From positions 9,114,001-9,178,000 of the forward strand of contig JAYKYS010000011.1 in assembly GCA_036924285.1 (NCBI GenBank): 64,000 bases of DNA. The letters run 5' to 3'. The DNA is from Asterella californica (lineage: Eukaryota; Streptophyta; Marchantiopsida; Marchantiales; Aytoniaceae). Below the pieces are notes generated by a model. That model saw only the letters and a program-made list of their open reading frames with translations. It did not search any database and had not been told where the DNA came from. The translations under genes and the position numbers were made by a program. Below are positions 1-9,173 of this stretch, one piece after another (the stretch's first letter is position 1; every line of letters starts with the position of its first letter).

Positions 1-2
1 TG

Positions 3-374
3 CGACAAGAGAAGGCTGATCGTGGACGAGGCGGAGGAGCTCAGGGAGGCCGTGGTGGTCGAGCTGGAGGTAGAGGTCCAGCACCTGGGAGAGGACCGGT
101 TGGTCCACCGCCTGCTACGACGTCAGAAGCAGGTATGGCTGCTCGGATTGAGCAGTTGGAGCAGAGGATCGCTAGTATGGCTATGGCCCAGCGGAGATCA
201 GGTGGAACAGAGGCTTCCACGTCTTATGGAGGAGAAGGAGGTGACTTCGACTTCATGGCTGGTGTGACGCAGATTGAGGCATCTGCGGCAGTGACTAGAG
301 GTGTAGTACGTGTCTCTGAGCCACGAGGTGCGTCAGTGGAGTTGGATCCACAACGCGGGGAGGCTGGTAGATAG
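3..374 (+). pseudogene. Element A gag C-terminal fragment (RGG-rich, then short coiled coil)
   Basis: The frame is open from the window edge to a TAG at 372. It starts with arginine- and glycine-rich sequence (GRGGG, GGRGG, GGRGP), then proline-rich GPPPATT, then a short amphipathic stretch (MAARIEQLEQRIASM). Basic glycine-rich tails are common nucleic-acid-binding ends of Gag, and a coiled coil would fit assembly. No CCHC knuckle is visible in this part. After the stop the same frame continues with plausible coding sequence (ARLPQSFTLSEAL), so the TAG is probably a mutated CAG. Gag identity is inferred from position upstream of protease and from composition. Confidence 0.5.
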
Positions 375-483
375 GCCAGGCTTCCCCAGTCGTTCACGTT
401 ATCGGAGGCGTTGAGGACCAAATCTATGGTTCCTAAACGGCCTACCGATGGTGCAGTAGAGTTGGAGGCATCGACATCTAGGA

Positions 484-1611
484 GTGGGGTGTGATGTGAG
501 TCCACCCTCGACGTCTGTGGATGCGACGTCGAACCCGATGTTGGGAGCAGCTACAGTAGTTTTGCGAGCCTCACTATTCTCAGCCACGGATATGAGAGCA
601 TTGGGAGTCAACTTGGCTCCAGTGTTCCAGTTGGCGGCCACGCTCAGTGAGAGCGAGAATGTAGTTACCTCTAGTGCTGAAGTAGTTAAGCGAGAGGCGG
701 TAGACGTGTCCATGGAGTCGAGGATCAGGACAGCTATCAGTGGTACTTGGCAAGCGGCGGCTGCTAGGTTAGATGAGTTATCAGCTAGGTCGGCGATTGA
801 CCGTGCTGGTTTGGCACCAGGTGTGGTGTTGTTGGACAACAGAAGTGGTATCTTCTGTTTGGTGGCACCTTCAGGGAAAGTGTATCGACCCCAGAAGGTC
901 TTGTTAGACTCTGGAGCCCAACCGTTGATGTTGGAAAAGGCGGCATGTATTGGTTTGGATCTGAAGAAGTCCGAGATAGAGAGATGTCCATTCCAGTTGC
1001 AGACATCTCTAGGGAGATCAGGAGGTACGGCTCTACACATGACACGTGAGATGTTGACGGTGAGAGTTCGGTCAGATCATCCCACGGATGGCTCTATGGT
1101 GAGGGCCAAGACCATCGTTACAGCCGCAGAGTCTTATGATGTATTGGTGGGAGGTGCTCTGTTGTACCCTATGAGGTTTGTGATCGACTATTGGGCGGAG
1201 ACAGCATCTTACAGACCAGGTTGGCAGTCCGGTGAGGGACGAGTGAGCCGCTTACCAGTGCGATTCAGTGCTAGAGTTGGGACGACAGAGCCTACACCAG
1301 GGACGCTGGCATCCGTTGCAAGGTTCAGTTCGGTCATCACTTGGCCGAGCGAGTTGTTGGAGGGCAATGCCCATGCGGAGGATACTTCGATCTTTGAGGA
1401 GGTGGAGGACATGCCTAGCATGTCTACGTTAGTACCATCTGCCTTGGATGTTCCACTTTGGAGTTCGAGTGGAGAGTTGCAGCAGTATGCTGATCAGTTG
1501 GTGCAGCAGGCTTGGAGTGAAGCCTTTGTATCACCAGTAGAGGAACAAAGGGTTGTTCTTGCTACTGGCCCTGTGACCTTATCACCGTTGGATACGACTC
1601 CCATTGTGTGA
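484..1611 (+). pseudogene. Element A aspartic protease region of gag-pol
   Basis: This 375-codon open stretch contains a retropepsin-type active site, LLDSGAQPLML, with the catalytic Asp near residue 142, and downstream a hydrophobic YDVLVGGALLYPM segment that matches the flap-to-C-terminal part of retroviral-like aspartic proteases. In the family, the homodimeric protease cuts the Gag-Pol polyprotein. The first 100 or so residues are not recognisable, and the true start cannot be judged because the region is probably part of a longer polyprotein. The frame ends with TGA at 1609, but the same frame goes on (QYPEEDVCVLELFGG) into the methyltransferase, so protease and DNMT were one polyprotein and the TGA is a decay mutation. 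Confidence 0.7.
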
Positions 1612-1629
1612 CAGTATCCAGAGGAGGAT

Positions 1630-2178
1630 GTATGTGTGCTGGAGCTGTTTGGAGGGATCAGCACAGGTTTGGCTGCGGTATTGCAAGCAGGTACAAGTAC
1701 AACGATACTTGTATGTGGCGAGAGATGAGATTGCGAGACGCATCTCATTGCGACATGTGGCACGTTTGGTGTAGAGATATCCTGAGTTGTTGCCCATATC
1801 AGCTGTTAGAGGATACCAGCAAGCATTACCGTCGGATATTTCGCTGCTGAGGGCGTAGGATCTTACGTTGATGGGCACCATTCACTTGGTGATAGCCGGA
1901 TGGCCATGTCAAGGTCATACACGTGCTGGGAGAGGTCAGGGTTTACATGACCCGCGATCTAGGATGTTCTGGAAGATGTTACGAATCTTACGACATCTCC
2001 AGATGCATCAGATGGATTCTCCAGCGTACATCTTGGAGAACGTTCCTTTGTTGGGTGATGCTCGTACACAGATGATGACGAGTGTGCACCAAGTGCGGTC
2101 TTGGGTTGGATCAGCAGTGTTGTTGGATGCAGCGAGAGTAGGATCTCGTGCACATCGTCCATGGTTGTGGTTCCATGC
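1630..2178 (+). pseudogene. Element A cytosine-5 DNA methyltransferase domain (DNMT3-like), truncated
   Basis: C5 methyltransferases transfer a methyl group from S-adenosylmethionine to cytosine. Several family motifs are visible in the right order: motif I LELFGGISTGLAAV (from 1639), a motif II-like RYLYVARDEIARRIS in another frame (about 1702), motif IV GWPCQGHTRAG with the catalytic Cys codon at 1907-1909, motif VI ENVPLLGD with the Glu codon at 2036, and motif VIII-like RVGSRAHRPW (about 2138). The spacing and motifs look DNMT3-like. Frameshifts near 1690 and 1850 and an in-frame stop near 1780 break the N-terminal part. The target-recognition region and motifs IX and X are missing because the sequence jumps to RNase H after PWLWFH. 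The copy is therefore catalytically dead, but its origin is clear. Confidence 0.85.
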
Positions 2179-3418
2179 GAAGCCGTTGACCAAGCTGATG
2201 AAGGTGGACCAGGAGTGGCAGTGGGGAGATGAGCAGGAGCGAGCTTTTGTAGAGCTCAAAGATAAGTTGACATCTACTCTCATTTTGAGGAGACCCGTTA
2301 GGGGGCGTCCTTTCCAACTGCACACCGATTGGAGTATGTTGGGACTTGGAGCAGTGCTGACTCAGCATGATGATGAGAAAAAGGAGTTCGTGGTGGCGTA
2401 TGCCAGTCGCTCCAACAATTCAGCGGAGGCGAGGTATAGTTCGTATGAGGGAGAGTGTTTGGCGGCAGTGTGGACTGTTGCACACTTTCGATGTTATCTG
2501 TTTGGGAACCCCTTTATTCTCATCACTGATCACCAGCCGCTCAAGTGGTTGATGGAGTCCGACAAGCTTACAGGGAAGCTTGCACGATGGGCTCTGATCT
2601 TACAAGAGTATGACTTCCAGATAGTACATAGACCTGGAGTTGCAAACCTAGATGCCGATGGGTTGAGTCGCAATCCGTGCACGAGTCAGCAGGATCAGAC
2701 TAGGGCTCGATGGCATGACGAGGTTGATGAGGAGATAGTGCCAAGGTGGAATGCATCTGCCTTTCTTTGTGTGTTGGCCATGAACTCTAGTATGGAGGAC
2801 CAAGTCGTATCTTTCTCTGGTCAGAGAGTAGATGATGAGTCTCCAGATCCTGAGGATGGAGATGGTGTTGCAGACCAGCGAGATATCCATGATGATGTGA
2901 TCGTGATGGAGTATCTATGTACTGGTGTGGTAGTAGGTACAGTAAGTGCCAAGGAGCGAGATCGTGTCCTTCAACGAGCGAAGAGATTTCGACGAGAAGG
3001 ACGACATGTACTTCGAGTGTGGGATGATGGAAGAGTACGGATAGTACCACATCCAGCCCAGAGGGCACAGTTAGTGCGACATGCCCATGAGGATTTGGGA
3101 CATTTTGGAGTGAAGCGTACACATAGCTTACTCCAAGGACAGTATTGGTGGCGTGGTATGCACATCGATGTGCAACAGTTTGTCACACGATGTGTGGTTT
3201 GTGATCGAGTACGAGCATCGTTTAATGCTCCTACTCCACAGTTACACCCATTACCGATCATGGGGTTGGGTTACCGTTGGAGTTTGGATTTTACGGGACC
3301 CTTACCGTTGACCGTACGTCACCACCGGTATGTGTTGGTGATGGTGGAGCACTTCTCCAAGTGGATTGAGTTGGTGGCATTACCAGACAAGGCGAGTGAA
3401 TGGCGTACGCGTTCTTAG
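2179..3418 (+). pseudogene. Element A RNase H plus integrase N-terminus and first catalytic Asp
   Basis: The segment opens with AKPLTKLMK, the usual end of the gypsy RT connection domain, then RNase H (FQLHTDWSMLGLGAVLTQ, YEGECLAAVWTVAHFR, ITDHQPLKWLM, HRPGVANLDADGLSR). Next comes the integrase zinc site (HAHEDLGHFGVKRTH ... CVVCDRV) and the start of the integrase core with its first acidic residue (WSLDFTGPLPL). RNase H degrades the RNA template and integrase inserts the cDNA. The frame is open from 1868, so the remaining methyltransferase and RNase H are read as one 516-codon stretch across a deletion that removed RT. It ends at TAG 3416 after a frameshift near 3395; integrase continues in another frame. 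Confidence 0.85.
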
Positions 3419-3921
3419 ATCGAGTGCTGAGTCGTTTCGGAGCACCAGCTGAAGTGCTGACAGACCAAGGTACATAGTTCCTTGGTGAGTTTCAGGCCTT
3501 GTGTGATCAGGCGCTGATTGATCATCGGACTACATCTCGAGATCATCCTGAGGCGGATGGTTTGGCGGAGAGGGTAGTTCAGACGGTGAAGAGAGGATTG
3601 CGCAAGTATGGCTTGCAGAAGGGCCACTTGGGAGACTGGGATGTGCAGTTACCATGGTTGGCTATGGGTTACCGTTTCAGCTGGCAAGCGTCTTTGGCTT
3701 CCTTCTCACCGTATTTTCTATTGTATGGCCGAGATCCAGATCTACCTTCGGCCATTCGTCGTGATTCTGCTGAGGTGCTGGACCTTGATGACCCGGATAT
3801 GTGGGTGAGAGCATGTTCTCAACAAGCAGAGACATTTCGGAGAGTTATGCCTATGGCTTTTGAGAACTTACCGATTGCTCAGCATAGAGACACGTTGCGA
3901 TATGCGACTATCCGAGGATGA
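3419..3921 (+). pseudogene. Element A integrase catalytic core, second half
   Basis: This continues the integrase core. LDRVLSRFGAPAEVLTDQG contains the second acidic residue, and HPEADGLAERVVQTVKRGL contains the catalytic Glu, so the D,D,E triad is present across the frameshift. The stop at 3477 falls in TDQGT*FLGEF, where the family has Gln, so CAG became TAG. The end at 3919 (TATIRG*GYRP) also lies in continuing homologous sequence and fits CGA to TGA. Downstream in the same frame, HPGDYIYLQQTA matches the SH3-like post-core segment found in many gypsy integrases. Confidence 0.8.
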
Positions 3922-4033
3922 GGTTATCGGCCGTCGATTCGCAGGTTTCATCCTGGCGATTATATCTATCTACAGCAGACCGCACCGACGACGTTGGATG
4001 TGACCGCATGGCGCACTATTTTACGAGTGCGAG

Positions 4034-4318
4034 GTGTTACCTTCTGGAGTACTCATGTTAGAGGGCCGTGATGGTGTTGTGTGGAATGACCATGTGCGTA
4101 ATTGCGTGCCATGTCATCTTCCCAACATTGATGGTACCGTTGACCCAAGCTTAGCAGTTGTACGCGCGGGCTTGAGGTGTATGTTGTGTGGGTCTGCTGG
4201 TGGACCAGCCCGTATGTTGGTGTGTGATGGTTGTTCAAGAGGTTGGCACATGTCATGTTTGACTCCACCTCTCATTGTAGTTCCTACTGGACGGTGGGTT
4301 TGTCCTCGATGTATATAG
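4034..4318 (+). pseudogene. Element A C-terminal PHD finger
   Basis: The last 45 residues fit a PHD zinc finger of the C4HC3 type: CMLCG, then LVCDGCSRGWHMSCL with the His and Cys pair, then the conserved aromatic in GRWVCPRC. PHD fingers commonly read the methylation state of the histone H3 tail. The frame joins the integrase tail (about 3925-4030) after a small frameshift near 4030 and ends in a natural stop at 4316, about 170 bp before the LTR-like repeat. It therefore sits where chromoviruses carry a chromodomain. The zinc ligands all appear present. Upstream, NCVPCHLPN adds another Cys pair of unknown role. Identity as a PHD finger is strong; its targeting role is inferred. Confidence 0.8.
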
Positions 4319-4490
4319 CGGAGATAGTCGATTAGATCTTTGCGTGGTATGGATTGCAGACAAGCGACTAACGATGGGACGATGTAGCACCGGCCTCCTG
4401 ATCCTTGCACCCATGAAGGTGTGTATCACGTAGTTGAGATAAGGAGCTATCTGGAGTTAGAGGGACCTAACCGCCAGTTAGGGGGGCGAT

Positions 4491-5000
4491 TGCGGTACAC
4501 TTGTGTATGTGTATGACATCGTCCATGTGTTATGTGTATGTGTGGTGTACCTCTGACAGCGATGTATGTTGTGTAGCGATGTGTATGCGCACGACAGCTG
4601 TCACGTCAGTTTGGGCACCTCGGCTAGGTTGACCGAGTGCGAAGTGACGCATCCCGGTAAGGCCGTTAGTGCCGTTAGGGCGAGTTGGTGGGAGAGCCCA
4701 CTAGGGGTAAACTTCGCAGGTAGGGCTTGGAGGCCTTAGTTCTTCGAGTTGAGTCTTCAAGCTCCAGGCTATGGTGGATAGTCTAGTTGAGTGTAACCCG
4801 GATTCTCTTCGCATTTAGAGTGGGTTTGGCTTGATCATTTGTGAGTAATCAGTGTTGTAGTGTTGGAGATGGTAATTTCTCAATGCAGATTATTGCGATA
4901 CACTTGTGTATGTGTATGACATCGTCCATGTGTTATGTGTATGTGTGGTGTACCTCTGACAGCGATGTATGTTGTGTAGCGATGTGTATGCGCACGACAG
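4491..5000 (+). repeat. Direct repeat pair of 107 bp bounding about 300 bp, probable 3' LTR material of element A
   Basis: The segment 4491-4597 recurs at 4894-5000; the only difference I see is G versus A at the fifth base. Both copies begin TGCG and end CACGACAG. The first is preceded by a purine-rich GGGGGGCGAT, which would fit a polypurine tract, so 4491 is a good candidate LTR start. The intervening 4598-4893 has no coding signal. The second copy ends exactly where element B sequence starts. This may be an LTR followed by the start of another LTR, or an internally duplicated LTR. Confidence 0.5.
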
Positions 5001-5038
5001 AAACCACTTCCAAGGGTGAGTGAAGAGTTCAAGGATTT

Positions 5039-5374
5039 TTGTTGAATATCACTATAGAGGAGGATTGTGGTGGTGCGCAGGAGAAGGTACTCTCGTTTGA
5101 TGGAGATAGTGTCTTTTGTACAGGGTTTGTTGGGTTTTCAGAGTGTGGGGTTGCTATTCACAAGAAGGTAGAAGAGCTGAGGAGAAAAGAACAAAAACAT
5201 TTGCGTGATGTTGAGTTGATGATGAAAGAGTTGGGTGAGCTAGAAGGAGATGAATGGATTTCTGGTGTTTATGAAGAGGATGGGTTGGAAGATCCTTTGC
5301 GAGAGATCATGTCTATTGGATGGGAGGATAGGATAAGGTTGTGCAGATTCATTCAAGGGAGGTCTATTCGATGA
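5039..5374 (+). pseudogene. Element B pre-RT region (unrecognised)
   Basis: A 111-codon acidic, charged stretch with a predicted coiled-coil-like section (KKVEELRRKEQKHLRDVEL). It lies immediately upstream of the RT in the same orientation, so it is probably the protease-RT linker or the end of gag-pol. No protease active site is visible. It ends at a TGA at 5372, and 5375-5528 holds only short fragments in shifting frames. Confidence 0.35.
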
Positions 5375-5528
5375 TCGAATCATTCCGTACATCGGAGGTT
5401 TGAGTTGAGACAAGATACAAGACAGTGGATAAGAAGATAAAGCCAGTTGCTGGAGGACACAAGTTCACGGAGAAGACCTTGAAGAGCTGAAGATTAGATC
5501 TGATGGGTCTCTTCTACAAGAAGAGAGG

Positions 5529-6300
5529 ATGTGCTTCAAGGAGATGCTTTCACGACATGAGAAAGCATTTGCTTTTGAGCCACATGAGATTGGGTGTGTA
5601 GACCCGTACGTTGTTATCTTGAAGGTTATCTTCACGGTACCGCATGTGCCATGGAACCTGAAATCAATTCCACTACCGCGGTCTCACTTGCCCAAACTAG
5701 TGAAATTGCTGAAGGAGAAGATGCGGATGAAGATCTTGGAACCGTCGTTTGCACCGTATTCGAGCAGATGGTTTACAATGCCTAAGAAAAATGGATCGCT
5801 GCGGTTCATCCAAGACATACAACCGGTGAACGCAGTAACAATCAGAAATGCTGAGGTGGGATCGATTGTGGATGAGTTTGCTGAAGCGTTTGCAGGAAGA
5901 GCAATTTACTCAATGAGAGATCTTTACTCATGGTATGATCAGTTTCAACCAGCGGAGGAGAGCAGAAGCCTCACGACAATGAGGACACCTTTGGGGTTGG
6001 TTAGGATGTGTGCTTTACCACAGGGAGCTACCAACTCGGTAGCACACATGATGAACGGGATGAACCGAGTTCTAAGAGACTTTATCCCTGAAAAGACGAT
6101 GCCGTTCTTGGATGACATCCCCATCAAAGGATGTGTGAAAGATGAGAAGGATGAAGCATTAGATCAGAGAGGGTGTTGACGATACGTCACCGATCACATC
6201 GCAGATTGTGAGAAGATCTTATCTCGACTTGAGGAAGTTCATCTTACGCTGTCAGGTGCGAAGTCTACATTGGGGTTAGAGAGGTTTTGATCGTTGGTCA
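5529..6300 (+). pseudogene. Element B reverse transcriptase
   Basis: RT copies the element RNA into DNA. Visible motifs are SRWFTMPKKNGSLRFIQD (finger), AGRAIYSMRDLYSWYDQFQ (palm motif A with Asp), LPQGATNSVAHMM (motif B) and MPFLDDIPIKG (motif C with the DD pair). The TGA at 6176-6178 interrupts continuing sequence (QRGC*RYVTDHIADCEKIL) and fits an ancestral CGA. A second TGA occurs near 6288, followed by a frameshift into LIVGHLCGSFGRKPNP. The RT connection and thumb continue to 6430 with another stop at 6427 (YHI*IPHYA, fitting TGG to TGA). Confidence 0.8.
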
Positions 6301-6448
6301 TTTGTGTGGATCGTTTGGTCGAAAGCCAAATCCGAACAAGGTGGATGCGATTGGGAGGATGAAGGAGGTTTGCAACTCGCTGACAAAAGTAAGAAGATTT
6401 TTGGATGCTTGTGTATTCTACCACATTTGAATTCCTCATTATGCGCAT

Positions 6449-6960
6449 GTGGCGGATCCGCTGTATGGATTGTTGCGTAAGGACCATAAGTTCAGATGGG
6501 AGGAAGAGCATACTGATGCAGTAAGGAAGCTGAAGTCTTTATTATCATCTCCTCCAGTTCTGGAAAGAATTGATTACAAGGGTGCTAGGCTGGTGGTTCT
6601 TACTGTGGATACAAGTCTAGTTGCAATTGGATGGGCAATCGGATAGGATGATGAGGATGGAGACAGGTTTGCGATTAGGTTCGGAGCGAAGGTGTTAAGT
6701 GCTCGACAACGTGCTTATCCGCAAGTGAAGAGAGAACTGTGGGGTATTTTTTCAGCTATGAAAACTGAGAAAGAGTATTTGATTGGAGCAGTAGTGGTGG
6801 TTGAAACTGATTGCTTGCCGTTGTTAGGGATGATCATGAATTGTTCAACTCCTGATATTGCGATGTTACGATGGATCGTTATATCAAATCGTTGAACCCG
6901 AAGTTTAGACATATTGCAGGGAAGGATAATCCGATGGCAGATATGTTATCTCGAGCTCGA
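6449..6960 (+). pseudogene. Element B RNase H
   Basis: The RNase H domain starts after LYGLLRKDHKFRWEEE, with the first catalytic Asp region LTVDTSLVAIGWAIG, then a TAG at 6643 where Gln is expected (CAG to TAG), then RFGAKVLSARQRAYPQVKREL containing the catalytic Glu, and VVVETDCLPLLGM with the next Asp. The end, HIAGKDNPMADMLSRA, carries the final conserved Asp of the domain. The overlapping open frame 6692-6895 shifts near 6870 into the frame that continues to 7236. Confidence 0.8.
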
Positions 6961-7383
6961 TATCGTGGGGAGGATGAGATGGTTGAAGATATTGACGACG
7001 TGGGTGTAAAGTTCTATTCAATTGCACAGACAGGAAGAGAAGATGAGTTGTTTGTTGAAGGATTGTATGATGATGATTTGCTTGACATCGGAAGGTACCT
7101 TAGTACGATGGTTAAGCAAACAGCTTGGACAGATGAGAGGTTTCGGAGAGTTCGAAGGAAGGCCTACAACTTCATGTTGCAGGATGGGTTTTTTGAAAGC
7201 GACCGAAGCAGAAAGGTTGGGTACCGCTACGAGTGATTTGCAACAAGGAAGATCAGTAGAAGTTGCTCAAGGCGTTCCATGAGAGTCTTTGGGCTGGACA
7301 TCGAGGGATTAGGGCCACTTTTACAAAGATGAAAGAGCGGTATTGGTGGAAAAACATGTACATAGATGTTGTATTTTTGGTGG
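6961..7383 (+). pseudogene. Element B linker and integrase zinc site, left half
   Basis: After RNase H the frame (to TGA 7234) is an acidic linker. A shifted frame then gives the start of the integrase HHCC zinc site (LLKAFHESLWAGHRG near 7261, MKERYWWKNMYIDVVFLV near 7330). The site is cut at 7383 by the nested LTR element. The missing SCLTCQ pair lies at 9177-9195, on the other side of the insertion and in the matching frame. Confidence 0.7.
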
Positions 7384-7493
7384 TGTAGAGCCCACTTTTT
7401 TGATTTTTTTTAGAAGATGCTTGAAATGTAGAAGTTTGTAGAAGAAATAATGAAGATAGAAGAAGAATAGCTTAAGTTTTAATGAAGAAGAGA

Positions 7494-7680
7494 CTTCTTA
7501 AGAAGAGTCTTCAAAAGAAGAGAAGACCTTCTTAAGAAGAGACTTCTTAAGAAGAGTCTTCAAAAGAAGAGAAGACCTTCTTAAGAAGAGACTTCGGAAG
7601 AAGGGACTTAGAAGACCTTCGGAAGAAGGGACTTAGAAGACCTTCGGAAGAAGAGACTTCGGAAGAAGACCTTAGAAAGA
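7494..7680 (+). repeat. Purine-rich 49-bp tandem repeat with CTTCTTAAGAAG palindromes, then GACCTTCGGAAGAAG units
   Basis: The 12-bp palindrome CTTCTTAAGAAG occurs at 7494, 7528, 7543 and 7577, giving a 49-bp period (7494 to 7543, 7528 to 7577). The array then grades into shorter units around GACCTTCGGAAGAAG to about 7680. It lies in the 5' part of the nested LTR, upstream of its TATA box. Confidence 0.75.
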
Positions 7681-7857
7681 AGATATTTGGAGGAAGAACT
7701 ATAGGAAGAAGATGAAGAGAAGGCAGACTTCTTAAGAGTAGTCTCTTCAAGACTAGTTAGTAGAATTCGTAAAGGAGCACTACGAAGTAAGAGTAGGTTA
7801 GGGCAGACTACCTTACCAAAGGGTGATAGGAACCGTGAAGAAGAGCTGAAAACTTCG

Positions 7858-8241
7858 ATGAAGAGCTTCCCCGATCGCCTTAAGGAGTTATCGAATGAGA
7901 AGACTGAACTGCACCGAAGTCGTGAAGAGTACCTAGTTACAGTTGCAGAACTCACTAAGGAGAATGACGAATTGAAGGCGAAGGTAGAAGACTCAGAAGA
8001 CCTTCGGAAGAAGTTGATGCCGGTTCTCTCCGCGTACGTGACTTCGGGGCTAGATGTGGACGAGCTTGGTCTTCTTCGGGCGTTGAAGGCAGAAATGGTG
8101 CAAGCGGAGACGAACCCCGACGGTGTGAAAGCGCGCCTTTCTAGACTTAGACAGAAAGTAGATAGGGAAGTTAGCGAGATGCGAGCGAACGTGGAAGTTC
8201 AGTTAGAGGAATTCAGGGCACAGTTAGGCTTAGGAGTGTAG
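7858..8241 (+). CDS. Coiled-coil ORF inside the nested LTR element (function unknown)
   Basis: A 127-codon frame starting with ATG and free of stops. The sequence is highly charged with heptad-like spacing (LKELSNEKTELHRSREE, LTKENDELKAKVEDSEDL, LSRLRQKVDREVSEMRANV), so a long coiled coil is expected. No other domain is recognised. It lies entirely within the TG...CA element, about 100 bp upstream of its TATA box, so it would be in U3 if the element is a solo LTR. It could be a captured or gag-derived fragment, or a chance open frame in purine-rich repeat-derived DNA. Confidence 0.35.
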   Translation: MKSFPDRLKELSNEKTELHRSREEYLVTVAELTKENDELKAKVEDSEDLRKKLMPVLSAYVTSGLDVDELGLLRALKAEMVQAETNPDGVKARLSRLRQKVDREVSEMRANVEVQLEEFRAQLGLGV

Positions 8242-8347
8242 TTTCAGTTGAAGATGAAGATGATCGTAGGGTAGTGAAGGTCTTCCGTCTTCGTAGGAAG
8301 TTAGACAGTTAGTGCAGTTAGAAAAGCAGTTAGGTTAAGACGAAGAG

Positions 8348-8355
8348 TATATAAG
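8348..8355 (+). promoter_or_regulatory. TATA box of the nested LTR
   Basis: TATATAAG stands in GAAGAGTATATAAGTGGC, in the middle of the TG...CA element, the position expected for an LTR promoter at the U3/R boundary. The remaining 820 bp to the 3' end would be R and U5, long but not unusual. Confidence 0.5.
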
Positions 8356-9173
8356 TGGCACGATCCACAGCCCTCGTGCCTTTTCCATGTTTTCAGTTCT
8401 TTATTAATTTATTTCTATTTCCCAAAAGTGCGGAGCGATGTTGTGGATGCTTTGGACGAAGATATTTTCCTCCGAATATTCGGTGTTTACTGTCGCAGGT
8501 GTAATTTTCTGATTGATGAAGATCTTCGCCGTTAGACTTGAAAGAAGAGACTTCGGTGTAGGAACTTTGAAGAGTCTTCGGCCGAAGTTGAACTGTAATC
8601 TTCTTGAAGAGCTTTATGAACGAAGATCTGAGAATAAATCAGTTACTGTGAAGTGGAAGAGATAAGTTAAATTGTAAGGAGAGTTTGGAATATGGTGGCT
8701 TCATCTTAAGTTTAGCTTCTTCAAATAAGTGGGATTCTTAAGTATGAGGATTTAGTTGGAAGAACATTCCTTAGGAAGAGTAGGGACTTATTCTTGGAAC
8801 CTTGATGTGAAATCTGTATTCTTCTGTCTTTTCAGAAGAAGACTAGTAACATTTCAGTAGTATTTTATCTTATTCATTCATTCACATCTGTCTTCTCGGA
8901 CTTTTTGTTTGTATTGTTGGAAGGGTCCCTGATCAAAGAACTATTTCATTGTTGTTTGTATTCGATTTATCAGGTTTGTGCTTGGGTTTGGTTTCTTATC
9001 AGACTTAAACTCTCATTCGGATATTATTCCATTCCGTGAGAATAACAAAAAACTATCTGAATTATCATTGTGACGTTGTAGTACTGTGTTTTGTGTAATT
9101 GTTAACTGTATCTTCGTGGGAACGATCCTTAATTTACTATTTCCGATACTTTGTGTTTCTCTGGGTTGTTACA

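Larger units (their letters stand above)
1..5000 (+). mobile_element. Element A: decayed Ty3/gypsy retrotransposon carrying a DNA methyltransferase and a PHD finger
   Basis: In order on the plus strand I see an RGG-rich gag tail (3-374), a retropepsin-like protease (484-1611), a cytosine-5 DNA methyltransferase segment (1630-2178), RNase H and integrase (2179-3921), a post-integrase tail and a PHD finger (4034-4318). RNase H before integrase is the Ty3/gypsy order. The reverse transcriptase palm is absent: the methyltransferase runs straight into the end of the RT connection and RNase H. The reading frame is broken by stops at 372, 1609, 3477 and 3919 and by several frameshifts, so this copy cannot be autonomous. 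The left end lies outside the window. The right end is near 5000, where a second copy of a 107-bp LTR-like repeat stops and element B sequence starts. Retrotransposons with built-in DNMTs are known from charophyte algae and dinoflagellates. Confidence 0.85.
7384..9173 (+). mobile_element. Nested solo LTR-like element with 5-bp target duplication
   Basis: The 1790-bp insert begins TGTAGAGCCC and ends GGTTGTTACA, so it has the TG...CA ends of an LTR (TGTA/TACA inverted). It is flanked by GGTGG at 7379-7383 and GGTGG at 9174-9178, a 5-bp target-site duplication of the kind left by retroviral-type integrase. Removing the insert and one GGTGG restores the element B integrase zinc site in frame. 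I see no internal repeat of its ends, so it is either a solo LTR or a small non-autonomous element. It holds a purine-rich tandem repeat, a coiled-coil ORF and a TATA box. Confidence 0.8.
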
